This document shows positions 24,099 to 32,379 of a DNA stretch of 64,000 bases, piece by piece (within the stretch, counting starts at the first letter, position 1; each line of letters begins with the position of its first letter). The stretch covers positions 65,727-129,726 of the forward strand of contig CALKUH010000039.1 in assembly GCA_937996795.1 (NCBI GenBank), in the 5' to 3' direction. A program made the translations under genes and the position numbers. Origin of the DNA: an uncultured Verrucomicrobiota bacterium. GTDB taxonomy: Bacteria; Verrucomicrobiota; Kiritimatiellia; CAIVKH01. The notes below the pieces were generated by a model that was given only the letters and a program-made list of their open reading frames with translations, made no database searches and was not told the DNA's origin.

Positions 24099-24907
24099 GC
24101 GCGCGCAACGCGACCTGGCAAACGCTGGAACCATCACTCGACACCACGGGGCGCGGGCGCGGCCTTCAGGTGTTCCTGCTCGCGCTGATTGTCTTCAACG
24201 TGCTGGCGGTGATCCTGGAGTCGGTGGAGGCGCTTGCGACGCGTCATGCGCGCCTGTTCCAATGGTTCGAATGGTTCTCGGTGGCGGTCTTCACCGCGGA
24301 ATATCTCGCGCGCCTCTGGGCCTGTACCGCCGATCCCCGCTACGCGCATCCCGTGTGGGGCCGCCTGCGCTACATCGTCTCGCCCATGGCGCTGATCGAC
24401 CTCGCGGCGATTCTCCCGACGTATCTCATTTTCCTCAACACGGATCTCCGCGTGATGCGCGCCCTCCGTCTTTTCCGGCTGGCCCGCCTCGCGAAAATCG
24501 GGCGCTACACGGAGGCGGCCGTGGTGCTCGTGCGTGTTATGCGCGCCAAGCGCGAGGAACTCATCGTCACGCTTTCGCTCGTCGCGATCCTCGGCGTCCT
24601 GTTCGCCAGCCTCGCCTACTATGCGGAGCACGACGCGCAGCCGGACAAATTCCCCGACATCCCGCACGCGATGTGGTGGGCGTTCGTCACGATCACCACC
24701 GTCGGCTACGGCGACATCGCGCCCGTTACGCCCGTTGGGAAGGTGATCGGCGTCTGCACCGCCGTGCTGGGCATCCTGATGATCGCGCTGCCCACCGGCG
24801 TGCTCGGCGCGGCCTTCGTCGAGGAGCTGAACCGGCGCGGCAAGCCGGCGCCCAAATGCCCGCACTGCGGGAAAGCGGTGGATGGGGGGGCGAGCGGTAA
24901 CCAGTGA
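24095..24907 (+). CDS. Voltage-gated-type potassium channel
   Basis: 270 residues from a GTG start that overlaps the corA stop codon and follows GGAGG at 8 bases. Six membrane helices are visible: S1 LQVFLLALIVFNVLAVIL, the Arg-rich S4 RVMRALRLFRLARLAKIGR, and the pore with the selectivity filter TITTVGYGDIAPVT between S5 and S6 (GVCTAVLGILMIALPTGVLG). A C-terminal CPHC may be half a zinc site. It would conduct K+ across the inner membrane. The final codons and stop (SGNQ, TGA) lie inside the intergenic tandem repeat that follows. Confidence 0.92.
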   Translation: MSARNATWQTLEPSLDTTGRGRGLQVFLLALIVFNVLAVILESVEALATRHARLFQWFEWFSVAVFTAEYLARLWACTADPRYAHPVWGRLRYIVSPMALIDLAAILPTYLIFLNTDLRVMRALRLFRLARLAKIGRYTEAAVVLVRVMRAKREELIVTLSLVAILGVLFASLAYYAEHDAQPDKFPDIPHAMWWAFVTITTVGYGDIAPVTPVGKVIGVCTAVLGILMIALPTGVLGAAFVEELNRRGKPAPKCPHCGKAVDGGASGNQ

Positions 24908-24951
24908 CCAGTGTTCAGTGACCGGTCACTGATTACCGGTCACCGGTCACT
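24900..24951. repeat. AGTGACC/CCGGTCAC tandem and palindromic repeat at a convergent junction
   Basis: Repeats of CAGTGACC, CCGGTCAC and variants fill the gap between the channel gene and the oppositely oriented PHP gene. A perfect 14-base palindrome AGTGACCGGTCACT lies at 24917-24930. The TGA stops of both flanking genes fall within the repeat (24905-24907 and, on the minus strand, 24947-24949). It may act as a two-way terminator or attenuator. Confidence 0.65.
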
Positions 24952-25780
24952 TCCTGCTCCCGCAGTCGGGCAGGGGGACCTCGGTGAAGCGGCGGCGGGC
25001 GTAATGGCGGGAGGTGGTGTAGCCGGCTTCGCGGGCCATGTGCAGTGCGACGTCGAAGCCGTCGCCGACGCGCTCGGGTCTGTGCGCGTCGGAGCCGAAG
25101 ACCAACCCCACGCCGCACGAGCAGGCCCAGCGCAGCATGGCGGGGCCGGGATAGCATTCGCGCGGCGCGTGGTGGAGGCCGGAGGTGTTGATTTCAATGG
25201 CCATGCCCGCGGCGGCGATCCGATCGAGCGCGGGCAGGGCGAGCTCGCGCAACTGCGTCTCGGGCAGCGGATGACCAAACCGCTTGGGCAGGTCGAGGTG
25301 GGCGACGATGTCGTAGAGGCGGGTGTCGGCGAGTTCGGCGATGCGCTCGAAGTAGAGGCCCCAGATCAGCGCCGGGTCGCGCGCCTCGGAGAGAGACCGG
25401 GGCTCGGAGGGTGCGCCGAAGTAATTGATGAAGTGGACGGAGCCGAGAACGACGTCGAACGGGTGGCGCTCGAGGTGCGGGGCGAGGAAGCGCTCGCAGC
25501 CGCGGTAGTAGTCGGCCTCGACGCCGAGCAGGACCGGCAGCGCGGCGTCGCGTTGCGCGTCGGCGACGAGGGCGAGGTAGTCGGGAAACTGGGCGAGCTC
25601 CATCCGGTGTTCCTGCCCGTAGCGGTCGTCGGTGGGGCAGTGATCGGTGGCGGCGATGTGCGGGACGCGCGCGGATTCCGCCGAACGCGCGTAGTCGAGC
25701 GGCACGCCGGCGGCGTGTTTGCAGAGGTGGTTGTGGGTGTGGTAGTCGGGCGGCAGGGACTGGGCGCTTGCGGCGGACAT
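24947..25780 (-). CDS. PHP-domain histidinol-phosphatase family protein
   Basis: 277 residues. The PHP metal motifs are visible: DYHTHNHLCKHAAG near the N-terminus, IAATDHCPTDDRYG, LLGVEADYYRG, LGSVHFINYFG, IVAHLDLPKRFG, and FGSDAHRPERVG near the end. The pattern matches HisK/HisJ-type histidinol-phosphate phosphatases, which remove phosphate in the last-but-one stages of histidine synthesis; other PHP phosphoesterase roles are possible as no other his gene is near. No ribosome binding site is seen, but a promoter lies just upstream of the ATG. Confidence 0.85.
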   Translation of the reverse strand: MSAASAQSLPPDYHTHNHLCKHAAGVPLDYARSAESARVPHIAATDHCPTDDRYGQEHRMELAQFPDYLALVADAQRDAALPVLLGVEADYYRGCERFLAPHLERHPFDVVLGSVHFINYFGAPSEPRSLSEARDPALIWGLYFERIAELADTRLYDIVAHLDLPKRFGHPLPETQLRELALPALDRIAAAGMAIEINTSGLHHAPRECYPGPAMLRWACSCGVGLVFGSDAHRPERVGDGFDVALHMAREAGYTTSRHYARRRFTEVPLPDCGSRK

Positions 25781-25786
25781 GGCATC

Positions 25787-25816
25787 ACCGTACGTTGGCA
25801 CGCGGCAGGCTGTCAA
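25787..25816 (-). promoter_or_regulatory. Candidate promoter of the PHP gene (TTGACA-18-TACGGT)
   Basis: On the minus strand a consensus TTGACA (25811-25816) and TACGGT (25787-25792) are 18 bases apart. The -10 box ends 6 bases before the ATG, which lacks a Shine-Dalgarno sequence; a leaderless transcript is suggested. Confidence 0.4.
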
Positions 25817-25834
25817 AAGGAGAAGGCATCCCAC

Positions 25835-26782
25835 ATGAAGGCGATCGCGATTGATCAATTCGGGCCCGTGGAGGAGCTGACCTACCGGGACCTGCCGGAT
25901 CCGGTTCCCGGGAAGGGCGAGGTGCTGATCCGCGTGCGCGCCGCGGGAGTGAATCCGGTGGACCGCAAGGTGCGGGACGGCCTGTTGCGCGCGCGGGTGC
26001 CGCACCAGTTTCCCGTGATTCCCGGATTCGATGTGGCGGGCGATGTCGTGGCGCTCGGGCCCGGCTGCCGCCGCTTCAAGGTGGGGGACGCCGTGTTCGC
26101 CTACGCGCGGAAGCCGGTGGTGAAAGACGGGTGTTACGCGGAGCTGGTGACGCACACGGAAAAACACACGGTGATGAAGCCCGCGAACCTCTCCTATGAG
26201 GAGGCGGCGTCCATCCCGCTCGCCGCCGTGACGGCGTGGCAATCCCTCTTCGATGTGGGCGAGCTGCGGCGCGGACAGACCGTGCTGATCCAGGCAGGCG
26301 CGGGCGGCGTGGGCGGCTTCGCCGTTCAACTCGCGCGCTGGAAGGGGGCGCGCGTGATCGCCACTGCGGGCGCCGCGAATCAGGAATATGTGCGCGGGCT
26401 CGGCGCGCATGAGGTGATCGACTACACCGCGTCGGATTTTGTTTCAGAGGTGCGTCGCCGATACCCGGAAGGCGTGGATCTCGCACTGGACGCCGTCGGG
26501 GGCGAGGTCCAGGAGCGCAGCGCGCGCGCGGTAAAAGCGGGCGGCATCCTGGTTTCCCTGCTGGCCTACACGCGCGAGGCCGAGTTGCGGGCGCTGGGCA
26601 TCCAGACACGTTACTGGTTTGCGCAGCCCAATGGGCGGCATTTGGAGCGAATTCGAGCGCTGGCGGAACGCGGCGTGCTCAAGACGCATGTGTCCGCGGT
26701 GCTGCCGCTCCGCGAGGCCGCCGAGGCTCAACGCCGCATCGTCACCGGCCACACCCGGGGGAAGATTGTGCTGGTGCCCTGA
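25835..26782 (+). CDS. Zinc-independent quinone oxidoreductase/alcohol dehydrogenase family protein
   Basis: 315 residues, preceded by AAAAGGAGAAGG. It is a medium-chain dehydrogenase: GroES-like domain at about 1-120 (MKAIAIDQFGPVEELTYRDLP, AAGVNPVDRKVRDGLL) and a Rossmann domain with the NADP(H)-binding turn LIQAGAGGVGGFAVQLARWKGARVIATAG. The catalytic zinc Cys/His are absent, which points to the quinone oxidoreductase branch, acting on quinones or activated alkenes with NADPH in the cytosol. Its stop codon lies in a repeat shared with the converging phoU gene. Confidence 0.9.
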   Translation: MKAIAIDQFGPVEELTYRDLPDPVPGKGEVLIRVRAAGVNPVDRKVRDGLLRARVPHQFPVIPGFDVAGDVVALGPGCRRFKVGDAVFAYARKPVVKDGCYAELVTHTEKHTVMKPANLSYEEAASIPLAAVTAWQSLFDVGELRRGQTVLIQAGAGGVGGFAVQLARWKGARVIATAGAANQEYVRGLGAHEVIDYTASDFVSEVRRRYPEGVDLALDAVGGEVQERSARAVKAGGILVSLLAYTREAELRALGIQTRYWFAQPNGRHLERIRALAERGVLKTHVSAVLPLREAAEAQRRIVTGHTRGKIVLVP

Positions 26783-26831
26783 CCGGTGATCCGTGTTGCC
26801 GACCACCGTTTACTGGTCACCGGACACGGAT
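26780..26831. repeat. Second CCGGTGAC-type repeat at a convergent junction
   Basis: Same family as the repeat near 24.9 kb. Units such as CCGGTGATC, TGGTCACCGG and ATCCGTGT occur, with an inverted pair ATCCGTGT (26789-26796) and ACACGGAT (26824-26831). The TGA of the oxidoreductase gene and the TAA of phoU both fall in it. Confidence 0.55.
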
Positions 26832-27514
26832 TACGTCTTCCCCTGCTGGGCGCGCAGGAAGCGGGAGCGGTGGCGGACGATGTCGCCTTCGATCATGTAG
26901 ATCACGTCCTTGGCGATGTTCGTCGCGTGGTCGGCGATGCGCTCGAGAGTGCGTGAGACGGAGGTCAGGGCGAGCAGGCTCTGCAGTTGCGAGGCGTCGC
27001 GCTGGATTTCCTCCTCGACGGCGTTGAGCAGGTCGCGGTTTCGCTTGTCGGCTTCGTCGTCTGCGAGCCAGATTTCGCGCGCGAGTTTGGCATCCAGGTT
27101 GATCAGCGCGTCGAGGCTGCGGCTCACCATCGACAACGCCGTGTCGGCGAGCTGCTGGACCTGGAAGTCGCGCGCGAGCGGCGGGCGCTGGGCGAGGGTG
27201 ATGGCGCGTTCGCCGATGTTGACGGCAAGGTCCCCGATGCGTTCGAGGTCATGGTTGATCTTGAGCATCGCCACGATGAAGCGCAGGTCGTGCGCGACGG
27301 GCTGGTAAAGGGCGAGGATCTTGAGGCATTCCTCCTCGACAGCGACTTCCTGGCGATCGATATCGAGGTCGCCCTCGATGACTTTCCGCGCCAGCGGTTC
27401 GTCGCGCTCCAGCACCGCTTTAACGCCGAGCCGGAGGTTGTCCTCCACCATGGCCGCGAGGGTGAGGCTTAGCTTCTTCAGGTTGTCGAGTTCGCGCATG
27501 AAGTGTACGGCCAT
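26831..27514 (-). CDS. phoU: Phosphate transport regulator PhoU
   Basis: 227 residues from the ATG that follows AGGAG. Two three-helix PhoU repeats are visible, with the metal-binding motif EEECLKILALYQPVAHDLRFI, then INHDLERIGDLAVNIGERA in the first half and VSRTLERIADHATNIAKDVIYMIEG in the second. PhoU sits at the inner membrane and links the Pst transporter to the phosphate two-component system, keeping the regulon off when phosphate is plentiful. Last gene of the pst operon. Confidence 0.96.
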   Translation of the reverse strand: MAVHFMRELDNLKKLSLTLAAMVEDNLRLGVKAVLERDEPLARKVIEGDLDIDRQEVAVEEECLKILALYQPVAHDLRFIVAMLKINHDLERIGDLAVNIGERAITLAQRPPLARDFQVQQLADTALSMVSRSLDALINLDAKLAREIWLADDEADKRNRDLLNAVEEEIQRDASQLQSLLALTSVSRTLERIADHATNIAKDVIYMIEGDIVRHRSRFLRAQQGKT

Positions 27515-27547
27515 GGTCTGTCTCCTAAATCGTCGTCGTTTCCGTCG

Positions 27548-27591
27548 TCGTCCTCGAAGAATACCGTGAGGACGAGGAGGAGGACGAGGAC
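27548..27591. repeat. GAGGAC hexamer repeat and hairpin between pstB and phoU
   Basis: Four hexamers GAGGAC/GAGGAG run at 27568-27591. The first pairs with TCGTCCTC (27548-27555) as an inverted repeat with GAGGACGA (27568-27575). It forms a possible hairpin in the mRNA just before phoU. Confidence 0.55.
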
Positions 27592-27603
27592 GTGTACGAA
27601 TGT

Positions 27604-28389
27604 TTATCCGAAACGTCCGGTGATGTAATCCTGGGTTTGCTGGCTGGCGGGCTTGGTAAAGAGTTGCTGGGTGGCGCCGAACTCGATCAGCTTTCCTTCG
27701 TAGAAAAAGGCCGTCCAGTCCGACACGCGCGCGGCCTGCTGCATGTTGTGGGTGACGATGACGATGGTGAATTCCTGGCGCAACTCGGCGATCAAGTCCT
27801 CGACGCGCGAGGTGGCGCGCGGGTCGAGCGCGGAGCACGGTTCGTCCATCAGGATCACTTCGGGATTCACGGCGATGCTGCGCGCGATGCAGAGGCGCTG
27901 CATCTGGCCGCCGGAGAGCTGGAGCGCGGAGCTGTGGAGGCGGTCCTTGACCTCCTCCCACAGGGCAGCCTTGCGCAGGCAGCGCTCGACGGTTTCGTCG
28001 AGCACGGAGCGGTTGTTCACGCCGGCGATGCGCAGCCCGTAGATCACGTTCTCGTAGATCGATTTCGGGAACGGGTTGGATTTCTGGAAGACCATGCCGA
28101 CGCGGCGGCGCAGCGCGATGACGTCGACGTGCGGCGAGTTCAGTTCCATGCCGTCGAGCAGGAGCGAGCCCTCCATACGCGCGCCGTCGATCAGGTCGTT
28201 CATGCGATTGATGCAGCGCAGGAAGGTGGACTTGCCGCAACCCGAGGGCCCGATGAAGGCGGTGCACTGCCGGCGCGGGATGCGCATGTGGAGGTGGTGA
28301 AGGGCCTTGTTGGCGCCGTAGAAGAAGCTGATGTCGCGGACATCGATCACGATGTCTTCGGCGGGCGGGGCTTCGAGGGTGGAGGTCAT
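27604..28389 (-). CDS. pstB: Phosphate ABC transporter ATP-binding protein PstB
   Basis: 261 residues. All ABC motifs are intact: Walker A GPSGCGKST, signature LSGGQMQRL, Walker B VILMDEPCSALDP and the H-loop VTHNMQQAARVSD. PstB-specific features are INRMNDLIDGARMEGSLLLDG and FQKSNPFPKSIYENV. It powers phosphate import through PstC/PstA. It lies 14 bases after pstA. Confidence 0.97.
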   Translation of the reverse strand: MTSTLEAPPAEDIVIDVRDISFFYGANKALHHLHMRIPRRQCTAFIGPSGCGKSTFLRCINRMNDLIDGARMEGSLLLDGMELNSPHVDVIALRRRVGMVFQKSNPFPKSIYENVIYGLRIAGVNNRSVLDETVERCLRKAALWEEVKDRLHSSALQLSGGQMQRLCIARSIAVNPEVILMDEPCSALDPRATSRVEDLIAELRQEFTIVIVTHNMQQAARVSDWTAFFYEGKLIEFGATQQLFTKPASQQTQDYITGRFG

Positions 28390-28403
28390 GGCGGGGCTCC
28401 TGG

Positions 28404-30044
28404 CTAAAAGGCTCCGGTGGCGTATTTACGGCGCAGGCGTTCGCGGATGACGATGGCGCCGAGATTCAACAGGACGACGAGGGCGATGAGGAACAGGGTG
28501 GTGGCGAAAACCATGGGCCGCGCGGCGTCGGAGTCCGGCGACTGGAAGCCGAGGTCGTAGATGTGGAAGCCGAGGTGCATGAATTTTCGGTCGAGGTGGA
28601 TGAAGGGGAAGAGGTCGTCGATCGGCAGGGAGGGCGCGAGTTTTACGACGCCCACGAGCATGAGCGGGGCGACTTCACCCGCGCCGCGCGCCATGGCGAG
28701 GACGAGGCCGGTCATGATGCCCGGCGCGGCGGCGGGCAGGACGACGCGGTAGATGGTCTGCCACTTTGACGCGCCGAGGGCAAGGGAGCCTTCGCGTGTG
28801 CCACGCGGCACGGCGGCGAGCGCCTCCTCGGTCGAGACGATGACGACGGGCACGGTCATCAGCGCGAGCGTGAGGGCGGCCCAGATGATGCCGCCGGTGC
28901 CGAAGGTCGGCGTGGGAAGCGACTTTGAGAAGAAGAGTTGATCAATGGTGCCGCCGGTGAAGTAGACGAAGAAGCCGAGTCCGAAAACGCCGAAGACGAT
29001 GGAGGGCACGCCGGCGAGGTTGTTGACGGAGATGCGGACGGACCGGGTGAACCAGCCCTGCTTGGCGTATTCCCGCAGGTAGATCGCGGCGAGGATGCCG
29101 AAGGGCATGACGGCGATGCTCATCAGGAGGGTCATCACGAAGGTGCCGAAGATGGCGGGGAAGATGCCGCCCTCGGTGTTGGCCTCGCGCGGATCATCGG
29201 CGACGAATCCCTTGAGTCCGTGGAGGAAAAAGCCGACTTTTTCCGGGGTGGTCATGCGGTTGGGGAAGTGGAAGTGCACGATCTGGCCCAGCGGGATCGC
29301 GCGTTGCTCGCCGGTGAAGAGGGCGATCGAGAGGCTGCCCTTTTCGAGTTCCCCGCGGATGCGGAGCGCGTCGGCTGCGAGGACGTCGTATCGTTTCTGG
29401 AGTTCCGCCTGCTCCGCCCGGCCGTCGGGACTGGCGAGTTTATCGGGGTTCAGGCGCAACTGGGTCATTGCATGGTTGATCCGTCCGATGGCCTTTTTCT
29501 CCACCTGACGCAATTCGCCGCGCAGCGCGCGCACGCCGCGCAGGGCGTCATGCAGGGCCGGGGAGAACCCGGCGTCACCGGCGGCCACCGTGCGTCCGTC
29601 CGGAAGCGCCAGCGACAGCGGGCGGCCGACGGCGTGGCCGTACTCCATGCGTTCGACGACCATCGCGTCGGCGGGGTACTCCGTTTTCAGCGCGTCGTTG
29701 ATCGCGACATAGCGAAAGCCCTGGCCATACACATCCTTGTTGCCGACCTGCAAATGCCATTCGCGCTCGACGGCCTTGCCCTCGGCCAGGGGCACCATGC
29801 GGTCGCGGGTCCGCGTGACGATGCCGCCGATGACCGTCTGGTCGCGCAGGACGGAGGCGCTGCCCGGTTTCAGATGAAGTTCGAGGACCGGCTTCGGCCA
29901 GAAGACACTCAGTCCGTTCGCGACGATCAGCGCCAGCAGGGCCAGCACCATAAAGAGGCCGATGGCGAGGCCCATCGAGGTGAGCCAGACCCCGGTCTCT
30001 CCGGCCGGTCGCGTGTCGCCGAATTTGTGGTGGGGCAGGTTCAT
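28404..30044 (-). CDS. pstA: Phosphate ABC transporter permease PstA (long form)
   Basis: 546 residues from the ATG 4 bases after the pstC stop. After an N-terminal helix (about 25-47) comes a long extracytoplasmic insertion (about 50-290). The permease core then follows with five to six helices (FGTFVMTLLMSIAVMPFGILAAIYL, SIVFGVFGLGFFVYF, the coupling segment EEALAAVPRGTREGSLALGASKWQTIYRVVLP, and GEVAPLMLVGVV). The long form is like that of Pseudomonas-type Pst systems, roughly twice the E. coli length. Works with PstC as the channel in the inner membrane. Confidence 0.95.
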   Translation of the reverse strand: MNLPHHKFGDTRPAGETGVWLTSMGLAIGLFMVLALLALIVANGLSVFWPKPVLELHLKPGSASVLRDQTVIGGIVTRTRDRMVPLAEGKAVEREWHLQVGNKDVYGQGFRYVAINDALKTEYPADAMVVERMEYGHAVGRPLSLALPDGRTVAAGDAGFSPALHDALRGVRALRGELRQVEKKAIGRINHAMTQLRLNPDKLASPDGRAEQAELQKRYDVLAADALRIRGELEKGSLSIALFTGEQRAIPLGQIVHFHFPNRMTTPEKVGFFLHGLKGFVADDPREANTEGGIFPAIFGTFVMTLLMSIAVMPFGILAAIYLREYAKQGWFTRSVRISVNNLAGVPSIVFGVFGLGFFVYFTGGTIDQLFFSKSLPTPTFGTGGIIWAALTLALMTVPVVIVSTEEALAAVPRGTREGSLALGASKWQTIYRVVLPAAAPGIMTGLVLAMARGAGEVAPLMLVGVVKLAPSLPIDDLFPFIHLDRKFMHLGFHIYDLGFQSPDSDAARPMVFATTLFLIALVVLLNLGAIVIRERLRRKYATGAF

Positions 30045-30048
30045 GGCA

Positions 30049-32313
30049 TCAGACAGCCTTGTATTTCTCACGCAAATGGTGCCGCAGCAGTTCGGCGAGG
30101 GTATTCACGAAAAACGTCATCAGGAACAGCAGCAGGGCGCCGAGGAAGAGCGCGCGGTAGAGCGTGCCGTGGTGGGGCGCCTCGGGCAGTTCCACGGCGA
30201 TGTTGGCGGAGAGGGTGCGCATGCCGGAGAAGATGTTGAAGTCCATGATCGGCGTATTGCCGGTGGCCATCAGCACGATCATCGTCTCGCCGACGGCGCG
30301 GCCGAAGCCGATCATGATGGCGGAGAAAATGCCGGCGGACGCGGTGGGCAGGATGACGCGCATCGCCGTCTGCCAGCGGCTCGCGCCGAGGGCGAGGGAG
30401 GCCGAGCGGAACGCGGGCGGGACGTTGGAGAGCGCGTCCTCCGTGATGGTGAAGATGATCGGGATGACGGCGAAGCCCATCATGAATCCGACCACGAGCG
30501 AGTTGCGTTGCTCGAAGGGCAGGCCGGTGGTTTGCACCCACCAGAGGCGGAAGTCGGGCACCGGCTGCCCGGTGCTGAGGTCCTTCGCGATGAACACGGT
30601 TTGTTCCAGCACGGGGCCCAGGACCCAGGCCGCCCAGGCGGCGAGGGCGAGCAGCGGAACGATGGCGATGAATTCGTGACCCTGCCGGATGCGTCGCCGG
30701 ACATGATACGGCATCCGGTTCCAGACGGCGCCGAAGAGCAGGGCCGTGGCCGGCAGGAGGAACAGCATGAGGAAGAACGACGGCACGCGCTGTTCCACGA
30801 GCGGCGCGAGCCAGAGCGCGGCGAGGAAACCGAGGATGACGGACGGCAGCGACGCCATGATTTCCATCGTCGGTTTGATGAAGCGCTTGAAGTCGGGATG
30901 CGCGAATTGCGACGTGTAGAGCGCGGCAAGCAACGCCAGCGGCACGGAGAAGAGCATCGCGTAGAGCGTGCCCTTCAGCGTGCCGATCAGCAGGGGGACC
31001 ATGGAGAGTTTCGGCTCGAAATCGTCCGAGGCGCCGGTGCTCTGCCATTCATACTTCGGCGCGGGAGAACCCTCGTACCAGATTTTGCCGAAGAATGCCT
31101 TGAAGCTGGATTCCGGGTGCGGGTCGTCCAGCGCCAGGCGGTGGAGATTGTGCTCGCGGTCGAGGAACCAGAGGCCGTCGTATTTCAGCCCGATGAACGC
31201 TAGTTTCACGCCGAAGGGCAGGTCGCCGTCCCATCGGACCGTTTCCGTTGTCGCGTAGCGCAGCGAGGCGGATTTTTCGCCGGCGATCAGAAAGGCTTTG
31301 TTGCGAAGGCTCTTGCTGTAGGCCGCCGGCAGGGTGGCGAGGGAGGGGAACTCCTTGGTGCGGCCGAAGAGGCGACCCTGTCCGTCCTGTTCGTAGAGGC
31401 TGTAGATTCGATTCTCGCCTTTTTCATTGATGACGACCAGCGAGTCGTCGCCGAAGAGAAAATCGACGACGGCGAGCCCCGCGCCCGGGGTGTCGGGGAA
31501 CGGCTGCCAGCGCTGGCGCAGGGTGAGCGAGTCTCCTTCGCGCAGGAAGTAATTGATCGTGCCGTCCCGCGTGACGACGACCAGGCTGTCGGCGCGCTGG
31601 TTCACCAGCAGGCGAACGGGCTCCCCTTCAAGTTCCCCACTCAAGTCGAACGGTTTCTCCACACGCCACGCGCCACCGCCGACCAGGGAGCGGCGCTGCG
31701 TCATCACCGCCGCGAACAGGCGGTTGGTTCCATCCACGCGCTGGACGACCGCCGCAAGGCGCTGCGCGCCCGACCCGTCGAGATCCGCGAGCTGGACGGC
31801 ATGACCGGTCAGGCCCACTTGGACCGCCGGGAGTGTTCGCAGCGAGGCGTTTACGCGGCGCTGTCCCGATTCAAATTTCGCTTCATAGCCCAGTTCCGCC
31901 ACGAGGACCCTGCCGGACGAAGTGCCCACGACGATTTCCTGCCGCTTCGCGTGATAGGCGAACGCCGTCGGGGTCTCGCCAACCGGAATCGGAATCACCT
32001 GCCGGTCCGGCGTGGCCTGCTCATCAAGGCGGAAAAACGTGACGCCACCTTCCCGGTCGAGCAGGAAGGGCATGGCGGACCATTCATCCGCGCCGAGCGT
32101 GATGTAATCGCCGGGCGGAACCGCCCATGAACCCGAGGGGCTGACGTGTGCCCGGGAAAACAGCGGCAGGATCTGCCAGAAGATAAAAATGAAAATCGCG
32201 AAGACCGCGGTGACGATGCTGATGCCGCCGATCTTGATAAACTGCTGCATCGCCCGATCCACCCAGCGGGTGAACGGGGAAATTTCGTAGCGACGTGGTG
32301 TGTCGGTCGGCAT
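30049..32313 (-). CDS. pstC: Phosphate ABC transporter permease PstC (long form with propeller-like insert)
   Basis: 754 residues from the ATG; a TTG start further upstream would lie beside the pstS stop but would put the intercistronic hairpin in the coding region. Helix 1 at about 30-52 (ISIVTAVFAIFIFIFWQILPLF) is followed by an insertion of some 370 residues with repeated beta-blades (REGGVTFFRL, RQEIVVGTSSGRVLVAELG, DSLVVVTRDGTINYFL) that looks like a beta-propeller. The permease core is in the C-terminal half (GTLKGTLYAMLFSVPLALLAALYTS, EDALSNVPPAFRSASLALGASRWQTAMRVILP). No good ribosome binding site precedes the ATG. Confidence 0.93.
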   Translation of the reverse strand: MPTDTPRRYEISPFTRWVDRAMQQFIKIGGISIVTAVFAIFIFIFWQILPLFSRAHVSPSGSWAVPPGDYITLGADEWSAMPFLLDREGGVTFFRLDEQATPDRQVIPIPVGETPTAFAYHAKRQEIVVGTSSGRVLVAELGYEAKFESGQRRVNASLRTLPAVQVGLTGHAVQLADLDGSGAQRLAAVVQRVDGTNRLFAAVMTQRRSLVGGGAWRVEKPFDLSGELEGEPVRLLVNQRADSLVVVTRDGTINYFLREGDSLTLRQRWQPFPDTPGAGLAVVDFLFGDDSLVVINEKGENRIYSLYEQDGQGRLFGRTKEFPSLATLPAAYSKSLRNKAFLIAGEKSASLRYATTETVRWDGDLPFGVKLAFIGLKYDGLWFLDREHNLHRLALDDPHPESSFKAFFGKIWYEGSPAPKYEWQSTGASDDFEPKLSMVPLLIGTLKGTLYAMLFSVPLALLAALYTSQFAHPDFKRFIKPTMEIMASLPSVILGFLAALWLAPLVEQRVPSFFLMLFLLPATALLFGAVWNRMPYHVRRRIRQGHEFIAIVPLLALAAWAAWVLGPVLEQTVFIAKDLSTGQPVPDFRLWWVQTTGLPFEQRNSLVVGFMMGFAVIPIIFTITEDALSNVPPAFRSASLALGASRWQTAMRVILPTASAGIFSAIMIGFGRAVGETMIVLMATGNTPIMDFNIFSGMRTLSANIAVELPEAPHHGTLYRALFLGALLLFLMTFFVNTLAELLRHHLREKYKAV

Positions 32314-32329
32314 GGGACTGGGAGGAATG

Positions 32330-32363
32330 AAACGGGAGGCAGGATTCCGCCTGCCTCCCGTTT
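32330..32363 (-). other. Strong hairpin between pstS and pstC
   Basis: Perfect 14-base arms AAACGGGAGGCAGG (32330-32343) and complement (32350-32363) around a 6-base loop. There is no U-run after it on the minus strand. Such intercistronic hairpins protect the upstream mRNA and lower downstream expression, which would give more binding protein than channel. Confidence 0.7.
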
Positions 32364-32379
32364 CTGTCAAACCTTTACC

